From: Pipra filicauda | Lineage: Eukaryota > Chordata > Aves > Passeriformes > Pipridae | DNA length: 64,000 nt | Direction: 5' to 3' | Assembly: GCF_003945595.2 (NCBI RefSeq) | Contig: NW_024104366.1 | Coordinates: 372,001-436,000, forward strand | Part shown: one piece after another, positions 26,994 to 38,651 of the stretch | Layout of the letters: every line of letters begins with the position of its first letter | Numbering within the stretch: the stretch's first letter is position 1 | The notes under the pieces: generated by a model | Told to the model about the DNA's origin: nothing | What the model saw: the letters and a program-made list of their open reading frames with translations, nothing else | Database searches by the model: none | Translations under genes and position numbers: made by a program

Positions 26994-27452
26994 CCAAGCA
27001 TCATGCAACACTGAAAGTTTTCCACTGTCCTGTGTCATACTTTGGCAACCAGACAAAGGTACTTACTATTACCCTTGTGTGTGGAATAGATAGTCACCTT
27101 TACAGACAAATCTGTAGCATTTGCTCCTTAGAAACACTGAAATGCAGTGATACAGACTCCTACTGAGACCACAAAAGAGTTCGCTATAGTTTTTAAGGCA
27201 TAACCAGACACAATGGGATTTTGGAAGGAAATGGGCATATCTGTGGTAATCCATCCAGTAACAAGAAATTGCTACTGGAGATCTACCCAGATAGAATACT
27301 GCAACCAAGAGATTGCACAAGCAGCTACATATAGTAAAGACATGGGGAAAAAAGTCTTTTTGACCCTATCAATAGCTGAGCAGCTTGAACCAAACAGGCA
27401 TTAACCTTTTCCACCATTCTTTTTAATTTTTAACCCCTACCATTGCAATTGG

Positions 27453-27715
27453 ACAGAATCATAGAATCATTTAGGTTGGAAAAGACATCTAATATCATGG
27501 AGTCCAACAGTTAACACTGCCAAATCGACCCTTAAACCATGCCCCTAAGCACCACATCTACATGTCTTTTAAACAGGTCCAGGGATGGGGACTCAGCCAC
27601 TTCCCAGGGCAGCCTATTCCAATGCTTGACAAACCCTTTTGGCTCTTGCATCATCAGGCTGCAGAGCTCTTTCCTTCTCCTTCACTTAAACCTCCCCCTT
27701 CAGTTAAATCAAGGC
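27453..27715 (-). mobile_element. 5'-truncated CR1 LINE, antisense
   Basis: The left end begins with ACAGAATCATAGAATCATTT, followed by AGGTTGGAAAAGACATCTAA and GGAGTCCAAC. This is the reverse complement of the bird CR1 3' end. The continuation includes TCCAGGGATGGGGACTCAGC and GGCAGCCTATTCCAATGCTT, which match the CR1 3' region in the expected order. It is moderately diverged with no open frame. Confidence 0.9.
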
Positions 27716-27867
27716 TAAGCCTACCCTTCACATAACTCTTTGTTCCTCTGGAGTCCTGTTAAACTCTTGCCCTCAGAGTTATCCAGCAACTACAACTTCC
27801 ATCAGCAACTAGTTCCCAGCATGGGAGAGCATTTCTTTTGTCTTACTTTTGACTTTGCCACTTGTAA

Positions 27868-28040
27868 CCTTCACTGAATGCTCCCTGTTCATCCCTGATG
27901 GTAGAACAGCATTTCTTGCTCTGTAGAGCCTATGCCTTCATTGTCTGTAACCTTTTATCATCTCACTTCTGATTCATTTCCTCTCCAAGGTAAACAGTCC
28001 CAATCTTCTCAATCTCGCACTATATGAAAGTTTTTCTTTG
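27868..28040 (-). mobile_element. Older CR1-type fragment, antisense
   Basis: The plus strand contains TTATCATCTCACTTCTGATT near 27956, CCTCTCCAAGGTAAACAGTC near 27980, and CTCAATCTCGCACTATATGA near 28007. This is the order seen in the antisense of an older, amniote-wide CR1/L3-like family. It is more diverged than the neighbouring CR1 at 27453-27715 and probably a separate insertion. Confidence 0.6.
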
Positions 28041-31000
28041 TCTGTTTAAAAACTGATTTATGTAAACAGTTAAAAACTTACTCTGTTAGCTTAGCTTATA
28101 TCTATAAATTACCCATGCATATTAAATTTGTATTAGCTAGGTTCAACTGAATTAAGTGTATTCACACAGGATTTTTCACAAAATTCCTAAAGTCAGTTTA
28201 AAATCATACCTTTTCTTAAAGCAGAGCAAATTAAAGCATAGTTAGGCAATAGCCAGTTTCTGATCCACAAATACTTCCAAGAAGAATTCAGACAGTGCTT
28301 TGGGAAAAGGGTATATTTCAGCAGACTCCTCAGAGAGTGTTATCTCCATTATCCTGAAATTCATGAAGCTTCCATGCATAGCACGGAATAACTCTTCCTA
28401 AATATTTTCCATCAGCAACACAGGGACTTGTAACAGAATTAACTTCACATGTTTTATCTTGATAGCACCTCAATTCGTGGGAGATAGTTTATTGCCTAGG
28501 CAAGTCAAACTGCTATTAAACCACAGATTTTAATTCTGCTGCAAGTAAGCTGCCCCATTGTACCCAGAACACAACAGAGCTATAATGAAAACTGCTATAA
28601 AAATTAATTCTGAAAATATCAAATACAATCATGGTTAAGTTTAAACAAAGAATATTTGCTAGTTCATTCCAAGATTTAGCTGCATTCAAAATCCAATGAA
28701 AACTGGCTTTTACACAGACAGACATATGCAGACATTTGCTAGTGGAATAAAAGTTTTAAATTATGGCTGTTAAATGCATGGTGTTTCTTAATGACAGCAT
28801 TCATTGTTATACTCATAATAATACATTTGACAGAGGAAAAAAAGAATTTATCGAAAAGCTGCCAATGGATTTTAATAAATAGTTTCCAATAGAAAGCAAA
28901 AACGTCCTTATCTGCTAGGCTACGAAGTGCTTGAGTACTTCACAAGGAATTTCGATGCATTATTTTGCAACAGAAACTGACTGAAAGTTACAAAGAAGAC
29001 AAATAATTCTGAAAATCAACTATACAGGCCACTGAGTTGAAAGAAAGTAATTTCCCACATTAACATTCAGGCCTGTTATACACGCATACAAATGTCCACG
29101 CAAATCAGACTTCACTTATTGTGTATATTTTGCCTTATTTAATGAAAAATGAAAAAGACAGAAGAACACCTAACCCCCTCCATTTTGCCCATTAAGCTGT
29201 GGCTGCCAGCAGGACCCTGGCAATGGTGTTTCCACTGAGGCTAATCACAGAGAAGAGGTGTGCACACAAACACGAGAAAACTAATGGTCAGGTTAGAGAG
29301 AGCAGCCACTCAGCCTGTCCCTCACAGTCACCTCTATTCACATGGTAATTGCTGTGCTCTCCGGAAAGCTGACTAGACCCATCATGATCTCAGAACACTA
29401 GTTATACCCTATCGAATCATTTTCAAAATTGGTAAATAATATAGCTAATATAAAAGGAGAAATTGTCAGACAATTCTGCCTCAGAGAATTCACTTTCGCT
29501 GTTTGCAGAGGATTGGTGAAAGCAGCTGAAATACACACCGTCAGTCCTGGTCACTGCTGCAGCTGCAGTCCTGGCAGAGATGCCCCTTGTTCAGACTTCT
29601 TTGTGTCCATGCCATGCGTGCTTCCCCTTGACACTTCCCTATAACCTTCATTCCTCTTTTCCCACAGGAAAACATGCTGGCAGCCTCCTGCCCCCATCGG
29701 CTCCATGCCAGCAGGATGTGCTAGCTGGATGGGTAAAGTTGCTGTGGGAAAGGCTTATGCAGAGCCCCATTTCTCTCCAAAATGCCTTTCTGCCAGCTCA
29801 CTTCTCCTGCCTTACTCCACTATCTATAGCTTTCAAATGCTTCCCCTTCGAAATCACACCTCCTACTATTCTGAAGACTATTTTCTGGAAACGCTGAACA
29901 TATTTGTTGGCTCACTGGCCCCTAGCACACTGACTGCTCATTCAATAGCATTCACACAAGACTGGAAAAGACTTGTCATCCTCTTACTATCTGGCACTCC
30001 GTTACTAGCTTACTACTGTTTCCCTCTGCAGTGCAGGTCCAAATTTATTGTCAGACACAGAAAAATGCCAGCAAAAGCTCTGGTTCACAGTTAGGAACCA
30101 ACCACCGGACACAGTCCAAAACCAGACACGCACTGGCACATTACCATTATTAACACAAGGTTTGCCCTTTGCCATTCTTGGTTTTGACAGCAAGGACAGT
30201 GAAAAATAGGGTTATTGCAAGATTTTAAATATTTGCTGGGTGCTAACATCCTATAGTGATCATATTAGTTAAAAACTCAGGCAGACATTAGGACAAACAG
30301 ATTCTCCTGCTTCTGTAGCCAAGACTTCTCAAAAGTAAATTACCACGGAGATCACACAACCTACAGTATAATTGCCTCCTGACTAACTAAATATTCAGGC
30401 AAGGAAGGAAGGGATTAGGCCTGTAAGTCTTCCTGCTCACTAGCCAGCCTGCCAAGCACATCCACCACCCAGCCCCATTCTTCCCTCTGTCTGGTTCCCT
30501 GACTGACTGACCGACCTTCCCAGACTCAGCATAGCCACAATGAATACACCTGGGGCATTCCTGCCAGTGGCTGAATTGTCAGCTAAAATAATCACCTGGC
30601 TGTCACCAGGAGCAACACAGGTAGGGCAAAGGGGAACAGCTCAGTGCGCATGCTTCCAGTCGATATGGTAAACAGCTAACATATGGTAATTCTAAGGGGG
30701 TTGACATGCTGCAGCAAATTATAAAAAGGCTGACACTCAGCTGAAAGAGCTGACACTTGAAAGTTACTCCCTAGCACAAAAGAGAAAAAATGAAAGTGAA
30801 ATGTGACTGAACTGTTGTCTCACATGCTCATATTTTGTTGACAAATGTATTTGTAGGTATGAATTCTGCCCTTTTTTAAGAGTGTCACCATCAGCTGCTG
30901 ATAAAAAAGCAACCTGACTCTATTACAGATGTGTTACTCTTCAAACTGATGCTCCAGCAAGAACGAGAGGACAAAGAATTCTGCTCTTATAAATCTGTTG

Positions 31001-33619
31001 TGCAGGCTAAGGCTATAATATCAACAGCAACATTTGACATTGCTATGCATCCCTTCCAAAAAAGACTACTTAGAATTTGAAATACTGTATTATAATGAAA
31101 TGCCTCTTTAAAAATATCACCGTTGGAAAATGCAAGTTTGCTGACAGTTTCAAATTTAAAATATATTTTCTTTTTAAGGTGCTTCAGACCATTGCTCAGT
31201 TATCACACTAGGACTATATAAGAACTATCTACTACCATAACAGATCCAGGTTAGTTGAAGCACACTGGTGTTACTGAGGTCTAAGATTGATTTTGATACA
31301 GTAGGGCACACAATTTTATACTGTTGAAATACTACACTTAGTGCTACATGAACATGTAAGTATATAGGTTTCAGTGTAGCAGCAATGTTTAATACATAGA
31401 GAAAAACAGTACTTCTCACTCAAAACCTCAGAATTCCATGATGTGATCCTGCAAGCATGCACACCTAATTGTGACACTTCAGTGAGTAATTTTATTTACA
31501 GTTGCATTCATTTTAGACAATTGTCAGATAATTCATATAAACTTTTGGAGTTTGAGTGCATTTGAAAACTCTCTGTAGATGCAGATTCATTTTAAAAAGC
31601 ATCAAAGTATTTTCCAGCACAGAATCATACAAGAATGAAGTGGAAGATTTACAGCATTCTCCTGCTCCAATGCAGGATAATTCCTAATCCCAAACAAAAT
31701 GTCATCAAGGGACTTTTTGGGGTTTTGTGTGGAATAGAGTAAGATTTGGACTATGTATGTTCAGTAAAATTGTTATTTTAGCAAACTTTAAACCCTCAGA
31801 TTTATTTCAAACCGAGGCCTGACCATATTCCTTCCTTTTTCTCCAAATGTCAAAATTACTCCCAAAATTATACTGGTCAAAACAATTCTCCTATAGCCTT
31901 GAAGAATAGAAGTGAATTTCAATTTCCCATTGATGCTATAGAATACCATTCTTCTAGGTATGCAAATATAAGAATCCTGTAAACTGTTAGAGCACTGACA
32001 TCTGAACCTACTAATACATCTTCCTCTGGATTATTTTGTAACAATTTGTACCTCTCCACTCCTTCTTGCACAGTTTCTACTCATTACAAGTTTTACTTGG
32101 TCATAAATCACTTCAAGTAAGTAAAATATAACATGCCTGTGAAAAACATGATGAAGTTCTTTTGCTAGTAGGACACAAAATTTGTCCTTAGCCTAGTACG
32201 ATGTAAAAAATTAGATCTCAGCTTTAAAGATGTTATTAGCATAATAGAAGCACTTTTCCAAATCTTGTGGTTTTTAAATTTAATAATTTTGATCCCTGCA
32301 CATCTGGGCTGATGCTAAAGTGATACAGCTGCTGTCAGAGAGGTACAATAATACTCATGTCAAGGGTGCAGTCTCTGTTCTCTGTTGCTGAGTTCACAGG
32401 AGCACAGCCAGCATACCCTGGCACTGGTTTGGAAGGAGATCAGAAAAGGGGACAGTAACAGTCTACAGATGTGAGGTAAGACTTTGTCCCTCATTGTGGC
32501 CAGTATTGCATTGGCATCCAGTACCAACTGGACAGACAGAGTATTGGAACAGTATTTCATCTATGGCGAATGTGCCCCTACATACTACAGATCAAGCAGT
32601 GGCCTGTCATATGAGCAGGTCCCATTCCCTCAGGCTTGCTAACAACAGAGGGAAATGAATAAACTGCCTTGTTCTTCTTTTCTGTAACTTAGCACTTAAA
32701 ATTTATCACTAGATGCCATTGTTGCATTTATGCATTTTATATTGATTTGGCTTTTAAATATTAGTTTTATTATTCTTGCCCTGATTATTTTATACACCAT
32801 TATAATGCAACAAGCCTTGCTTGAAAGATGGACTTAAAATTTTCTGCCTTTACTCTGCACAACACATATACTTCTGTTTGTGCCCAGCGTAGCTTGGCAC
32901 ACAGTGCATTTCTGTACTTATCATTTGGTAGCTCACCTTTTAAATTCTCTGCAGTGATCTCCACAGCACCTTTCAGAGATTCTGACCCTGACTGCTGAAC
33001 TCCTGTACTCCTCCTCACAGTTTTCTGGGTAGCTGTGACAGTCTCTGTCACAAATGTCCGACAAAGCAAGGACCACACTGCATGCTGACTATTGATACCA
33101 CACAACTGTGTGTCAACAGGTGCAACTGCTCTGACCTGCATCTTAAAAATGGCAAAAGTTCTACCTATGACAGATTAATTTATAATTTTCCTTTGTGTAG
33201 GTAAGAAACAAGTCACCTGTATCACCAAATAAGAGAGCAACGCTTTAGGCACCTGTTAACGGTTGTGTCACTGTGTCTTCCTGCTCCTAGTTCTTAATAA
33301 CACAGAGTACAAAATACATAAGCACCTGTTATCTATAGTTTTCTAATTTTACTTTCTCTGGTCTCTTCCAGTTATTACTGGAATGTCAGATGTGGATGTA
33401 TGACTAAGAGGTACCATGATATGATCATAGGTAACATGCACAGTCACTTGTGAAATGCAGACTGACATTGCAGAATGACACCTTTCCATCAGCTTTGCTT
33501 GTACTTGCAGACAAAAATGGGCAGTATGGATAGTTCTGGGCTAACAGGAATAAAGCCACAGTCCACAGGGTAGTGTGACCTAAGAGATAACCTGTTGTGA
33601 GGGGGTAAGTCTAAAACAA
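28041..33619. other. Long non-coding stretch
   Basis: No gene recognised. The longest frames are 105 and 129 codons on the plus strand (29580-29897, 30005-30094 region) and 113 codons on the minus strand (32800-33141); none has a known motif. The segment at about 28740-28930 is non-repetitive and AT-rich with ATTA-type cores, and could be a conserved non-coding element. Confidence 0.55.
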
Positions 33620-33650
33620 TAGTACTTAAGCATAGTTAGTACTTAAGCAT
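33620..33650. repeat. Short direct repeat, 14-mer twice
   Basis: TAGTACTTAAGCAT occurs at 33620-33633 and again at 33637-33650, separated by three bases. It contains the palindrome CTTAAG. No function is inferred. Confidence 0.85.
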
Positions 33651-33800
33651 GACTGCTTTACTTGACTGATTAGGGAGAACGACCTTAGTAAATGTTCTGT
33701 GTGCATCAGCAAGCAAAAGAGTATGACTATGAAGCACTGCCTATAGAGAGAAAGTTGGTGAATCTTACCAACAGGCAGAACATGCACAGCCAAGAACAGA

Positions 33801-34560
33801 TCAGAGAGCCCTGAACATTTCCCAGTATAGGGTGATTCCAGTTTTGATGTACATCTGGTTGATTATCTCATGACAGTCCTGTGGTATGACTGTTCCTGTA
33901 AAGATTCCCTGAGCCACACTGACCTGGATCCCCCCTGATGCTCTAACGTACACATGGCCTCTCTTCAAACTGATTAATCCATTTTTTATCTTCTGCACAG
34001 GGTACATCCTCTTAACAAGTTCAAGAAGTGGCACCTGTGGTTCCCATTTTAAGGTCCAATAAGGCCATGCTTTACATAAACCCACAACAGTAGGTGACAG
34101 TAAGTGTCCACGGCATTAGCCACCTCCCTACCATGGGAGGCAGATAAAGTCAGGTTCAGGATGGATGTCTGACCCTTTGCTACTGCCTTGCTCCACTTGG
34201 TCTCTTGAAAACCCACGTGGCCTTCCTTAAGCTTAAGCTTGCTGATTTCCTTCCTTCTCCCTCTGGAAACATATTCACGACCTCCCCCAAATTTAAGTGT
34301 TCTCTGTTTAAAAAAAAATTTCCTCAAATGCACAACAGGCACACTTTAACTGCATGCACTTGAGTGACTACAGAACATCTGTGGATGTCTGTCTTTGAGG
34401 CCATGCCAGCAAGCTCACCATTTCTCTGCATCCATCTTAACAGCCATCTGATAAGTGTGTGTCATTTCCTGTGTCACACTGCATGTGCAGGGATATAGAT
34501 GATAATGTGGATGATGGCTGCTTCCCTTAAGGAAGAAGTCAGTTTGTCACTTGAAAATTT
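33801..34560 (-). pseudogene. Probable decayed ERVL-like pol remnant (integrase region)
   Basis: Read on the minus strand, three frames in succession carry fragments that look like an endogenous retroviral pol. A CxxC-like CLLC (about 34330-34345) may be from the integrase zinc-binding domain. The frame 34342-34049 has GREVANAVDTY, in which VDTY followed by a hydrophobic stretch and VKHG resembles the first catalytic region of ERVL-class integrases. The frame 34085-33801 has VIPQDCHEI, which could correspond to the dUTPase-type segment that ERVL elements carry after integrase. The pieces are out of frame with each other and much of the usual spacing is missing, so this is a broken, non-functional copy. 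I see no flanking LTRs. Other explanations, including chance, remain possible. Confidence 0.4.
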
Positions 34561-34622
34561 AGCTTGTTTCCCTGACACAGTAAAGTGGAAACAGACTTCC
34601 AGTTACAAATCAGTTTACATAG

Positions 34623-34644
34623 ACACACACACACACACACACAC
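34623..34644. repeat. (CA)n microsatellite
   Basis: Eleven alternating AC dinucleotides in a pure run. Confidence 0.9.
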
Positions 34645-36754
34645 TTTTCGTTCTCTTCCTGAAACCGCTTATTAGATCAGGGAAAATTTAGTTTAAGAGC
34701 ACATCCTATGACAGTCATGGGAGAAATAAGACAGGACAAAAAATGGGGATTGTTTAAGTTCCAAGATCTTTGGGGATATCCTTTTTAGCCTGTCATATCT
34801 CAAACCCAACTAACCTAAATATTATTGTATCTGTTGGTTTTGGCAAGGACTTGCTGTTGCTTTTTATAAGACATGAAACAATAGGTGGGAGAGAGTAAGC
34901 CAATTAATTATTAAAAGTGGTTTTCATATATTCTAAAAGTCTGCATGTCCTCGAAGCACACTCAATAAAGTTAACAAGGCTAGCCGGGGCACTGTATAAT
35001 GTCTGTGAAGCCTCAATAGGCGTTTTGCGAGCTCTGCAAAACTCTGCTGTGTGCTTCCCTAACTCCACATGGACCCAATGCGCACTTCATAAAGTTCTTT
35101 CGTCTCAAAATACGGACCTTACAAACTCCTTCCTTCCAGCCCTACTCAAAAGTTGTTGCTTTCAATCAGCTTTCCAGCTACTCCCTCTGCCACTCCATGT
35201 CATTCCCTTTCACTCTTCATTCACCTTCAGAGCAAAAGAAATCTACAGCCTACCCCCACATAACATGCTCAGCTGCCCAGCAGTGAGGACTTGTGGTTAC
35301 CCGTCCTGTGTTTTGTCTGATGACAGGGTAACTACCTCAAGGCAATAACACATTCTTTTTGAATCCTCAGGAAAGCACGATGCCTATTTATTTATACTAT
35401 ACTGAATACTGAATTACTACTGAATATAATAGCCATACAAATTATCTTTGATAGATACTAGCCCTTTAGGTCCCTTTCCACAAAGACTTACCTTGAGCAT
35501 GTTAGTTTGGATCCCAAAACAGATTTTCTGCTATTGGCTCCTAAAAATGAGTATAGACTCAGTAATAACGTCGATGAGACAACCATCATTAGTTAATAGC
35601 AAAGAAGAGGTGTCAGTGGTGCTTGAGGCACTTGTTGAAATCAATTAACACAGACTCTAGGCTAACAGAACAGGCAAAGGTTCCACACCATTTTATTTTC
35701 ATTCTCCAGTCAATGATAAGAATCCTTTGCAGATGGTCAAAACTGAAAGAAAAAATACTCATTTTATTTTCCCTGCACTTGTTGATCATATTACCACTTC
35801 AAAAACCTTGTGTAGAGTAGCTTTTTGAAAAGAATAAACTCTGTAACCACAGGACGAGGTGTTTGATGGAATGAACTCAGAAGCCCAGGAACAGTAAGTG
35901 CATTAACCAAGCTTTGTGGCTTGCGTCTGTAATTTTTATTCACCCAACACTTGCTTTTCAGTCAAGGAAACTACTTCTATTCTGCTTCTGTAACAAGATT
36001 GGCCTTCATTTCATATAATGTATAATAAAAATAACAGCTGTATTTAAACACATGGCAGAAGCCATTAGGCATGGAAGAATTACTCTTTTTCCAGTAAATC
36101 ATGGCTGTCTAACAAATTTTATACATGACTGTCCTTGTCCATATTATGAGCCAAATTGTGTCTTGTTTTATCCCAGTTAAGATGCACTGGTTACTAGAGT
36201 TCCTGGAACAATTAATATTCCCCTTATAGCTCAAAATGCAATGTGGAGAATTGAAAAAAAATAGAAGTTTTCATTATAAGCAGAGGAGAATTTCAGAGCC
36301 TTTCAGAAAAGATGACAAGTAAGGGAGGAAAGAAACTACTGTAGAATACTTAACATCTGTATTATCTTTCATATCTATTTTTTTTTCTTCTACACATTTA
36401 AACATCACATTAGAACCTGATCCGACCCCTACTTTTATGGAAATTATTATCCTGCTCCTGTTGTCATTTTCCCATTTATAGTTGCAGTCCCATTTTGTTT
36501 ACTATTTGGGTGTTTTCAGAGATAAGACATTAGAAACCAGCAACTCTACTGAGACTCTGCAATTTTTTACACCATTACCAGACAATTACCACTGGCAGCT
36601 AGTCAGTACAGAAATCCACCTAGTACAAGGTGCTGGGAAATAATCCCAGTCACTGTATAAGCAGTGTGGCTACAGCCAGACAGAGAACAAGCAAGTATGG
36701 AACCAAACAAAAATTGAACCACTTCACACATCAGTAACTATATGTCTCTCTTAG
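34645..36754. other. Non-coding sequence, no gene recognised
   Basis: The longest frame outside the CpG island is here (143 codons, plus strand, 34917-35348). It is Cys/Ser/Leu-rich without domains and has AT-rich flanks. In 64 kb read in six frames this length is not significant. The rest holds nothing I recognise. Confidence 0.5.
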
Positions 36755-37023
36755 CTTAGTGTCCTAGTTAGAACAGCTGGGACCAGTTCATCACTGCATG
36801 GGTGTAACCCAAAACTGTGCATTCTATAGCCTTCCATGCCATTTCCCAGAAACTGTTATCAATAGACCATTTACACCATCTGCCCAGGGCAGGCCTGACT
36901 CCTTAGGCTATAAACTGGGTGTTAAGAGGCCTGCGAGATAGGAGAGTGCCCCCTGTCCTCACACCCATTGTGGAACTCCCCACCCTGAGGGACGTACTGG
37001 GCATTCCCGCCTGAACTGGAGGA

Positions 37024-37030
37024 TATATAA
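37024..37030 (+). promoter_or_regulatory. TATA box of the solo LTR
   Basis: TATATAA lies 265 bp inside the LTR, at a plausible U3/R junction distance, upstream of the internal tandem repeat. Confidence 0.55.
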
Positions 37031-37075
37031 TCTTGAGGTCTTGGGACTTTTTTAACCACTCGTGGGATCCAGAGG

Positions 37076-37190
37076 AAGACTGCAGACCACTCAACCAGAC
37101 TGCAGACCACTACTCTCAACCAGACTGAGACCATCACTCTCGACCGGACTGCAATCACCACTCTTGACCAGACTGCAACAGCACTCTCAC
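37076..37190. repeat. 24-bp tandem repeat inside the LTR, about five copies
   Basis: An ACCAGACTGCAGACCACT-like unit recurs with GACTG starts at 37078, 37098, 37123, 37147 and 37171, giving spacings of 20, 25, 24 and 24 bases. The copies differ by several substitutions. The array sits between the TATA box and the polyadenylation signal, so it would be in the transcribed R region. Confidence 0.85.
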
Positions 37191-37340
37191 CAACAGGTTT
37201 TTCCCTCTCCTTTTACTTTGGACTCAGGGGGCCCAACGAACACCACTCTGTTCATGCCCCAGGGTGCTGGGTTATGCATTTGGGTTTTGTGGGTTAAAAC
37301 CAATTGTTTGTCTGTATAATCGTACTTACTGTATTATTTT

Positions 37341-37346
37341 ATTAAA
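37341..37346 (+). promoter_or_regulatory. Polyadenylation signal of the solo LTR
   Basis: ATTAAA lies 75 bp before the LTR 3' end and is followed by a T-rich stretch. Confidence 0.5.
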
Positions 37347-37425
37347 TTGTTTTTCCAACTTATAATCTCTCTTTTGAGTTGGGTTCATTTCCCCTGCTGG
37401 TTTACCTTTAAACCAGCACACTTAG

Positions 37426-38523
37426 GCAATTAAGTAAATCATAACCTTGATATAGTAAAAATTATTGTGCCGTAAGGATGCAGTATGACACAGTAAGTTT
37501 TTACCACAGATAGAGATGGTCTAAAAACACAGAGAGCATCTAGGAAAACACTGGGAATAGCATGCAACAACATGGTTATTGTTCGTTTCTAGCTTCATTG
37601 ATTATCCATTGTTTGGAGACTCAGATTTGTTACAAGCTGGCATTCAACCCTTGGCCAGGAATTCCTGTGAATACTGGGCTTTTGAGAACAAGCTCTACTT
37701 AAGTGGGAAGGATATGCCACACATTGGCCAAGCTCACGGCTGTCATATGCAGCCCTGAATAGAACTGCTTTCCAGCCTCAGCACACAGGCATGAACACAT
37801 ACCACTGCATCTGAGTCAAGGCAATGTCCCAACTGCTCAAGAGGAGATAACAAAGCCCTTTTCAGCGCTGTGTCTTCCTTCAAGTAGGAATCCTCACAAC
37901 TGTTCTGCAGCCAAGACAAAATTGCCTTTAGCCAGAGAGTCAATTCTGTGTCTTCTGCATACAAAACTTGTGGTTGTGCTGCCAATGACTCAAGAGTGTT
38001 GTTTAGCTCCCACCCATGATGTTCATTGTTTATGTCCCTGGATTTGTTACCTAATCAACTACATATGCACTTAATTTCACTTTGTATTAACTCTAAGCAC
38101 TACTTACTTTTCATGAAATCTCTCTATTACAATTGAATATCTCAATGTTTACCCCAGGAACCAGTCAGAGTGTGAACACCTTTTCAAGCTTCATCCACTT
38201 ATTGATCAGTTGGGTGAAAAATTTAAACAGTTGTTCACACTTTGCCAAAACATTTCTCATACAAATTATTTAAGGGGACAACTATTTTAAATAGTGTATT
38301 CTTCTCTCAGAAATCTTGTGTTTAGTAAAATTTTAAAGAATCATTCACATGCACCATCATGTATGTTGTTTTAGTACAGACACAGGTAAAGCAGAGAAAT
38401 CAATTGCTCACTTTCCAACTTTATGTTTTAATATAAAACCCATGCTGAACCTCATTCTCCACATTCCAGATCCTCAGTATATCACCTGCAAATAAATACG
38501 TATTATATGTGTATTTACCATAT
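37426..38523. other. Unassigned sequence between two LTR-derived pieces
   Basis: No gene and no recognised repeat. One 80-codon minus frame (37743-37985) has no motif. Confidence 0.5.
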
Positions 38524-38612
38524 TGCACTGGTTTCATCTGGGATACAGTTAATTTTCTTCTTAGTAGCTGGTACAGTGCTGTGTTCTGGATTCAGTATGA
38601 TAATAATGTCAA
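38524..38612 (+). mobile_element. LTR 5'-end fragment of a different avian ERV family
   Basis: The block starts TGCACTGGTTTCATCTGGGA and continues ACAGTTAATTTTCTTCTTAG, TAGCTGGTACAGTGCTGTGT and ATTCAGTATGATAATAATGT. This is a very common start of an avian ERVL-type LTR. Similarity stops at about 38,612, so only some 90 bp of the left end is kept. Confidence 0.75.
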
Positions 38613-38651
38613 TCTACTGTTTACATCTACTTAAGGTAAGATTTTTCCCAT

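Larger units (their letters stand above)
36760..37420 (+). mobile_element. Solo LTR of an ERVL-like endogenous retrovirus
   Basis: The element runs from TGTCCTAGTT to AACCAGCACA, imperfect inverted ends with the canonical TG...CA. It is flanked by a perfect 5-bp target-site duplication, CTTAG, at 36755-36759 and 37421-37425. The length of 661 bp is in the normal LTR range. A TATATAA box at 37024-37030 and an ATTAAA polyadenylation signal at 37341-37346 give plus orientation and imply an R region of about 300 bp. No internal gag or pol lies next to it, so the provirus was lost by LTR-LTR recombination. The 5-bp duplication and the start sequence agree with avian ERVL-type LTRs; the precise family needs a repeat library. 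Confidence 0.88.

Noticed and set aside
29580..30094. Overlapping 105- and 129-codon plus-strand frames
   Set aside because: No recognisable protein; composition is typical of translated non-coding DNA.
31622..31720. Possible degraded CR1 tail (CAGAATCATACAAGAAT)
   Set aside because: Only the first few bases resemble a CR1 3' end and the following landmarks are absent.
34917..35348. 143-codon plus-strand frame
   Set aside because: No domain, no good splice sites or Kozak support, and the length is not exceptional for 64 kb scanned in six frames.
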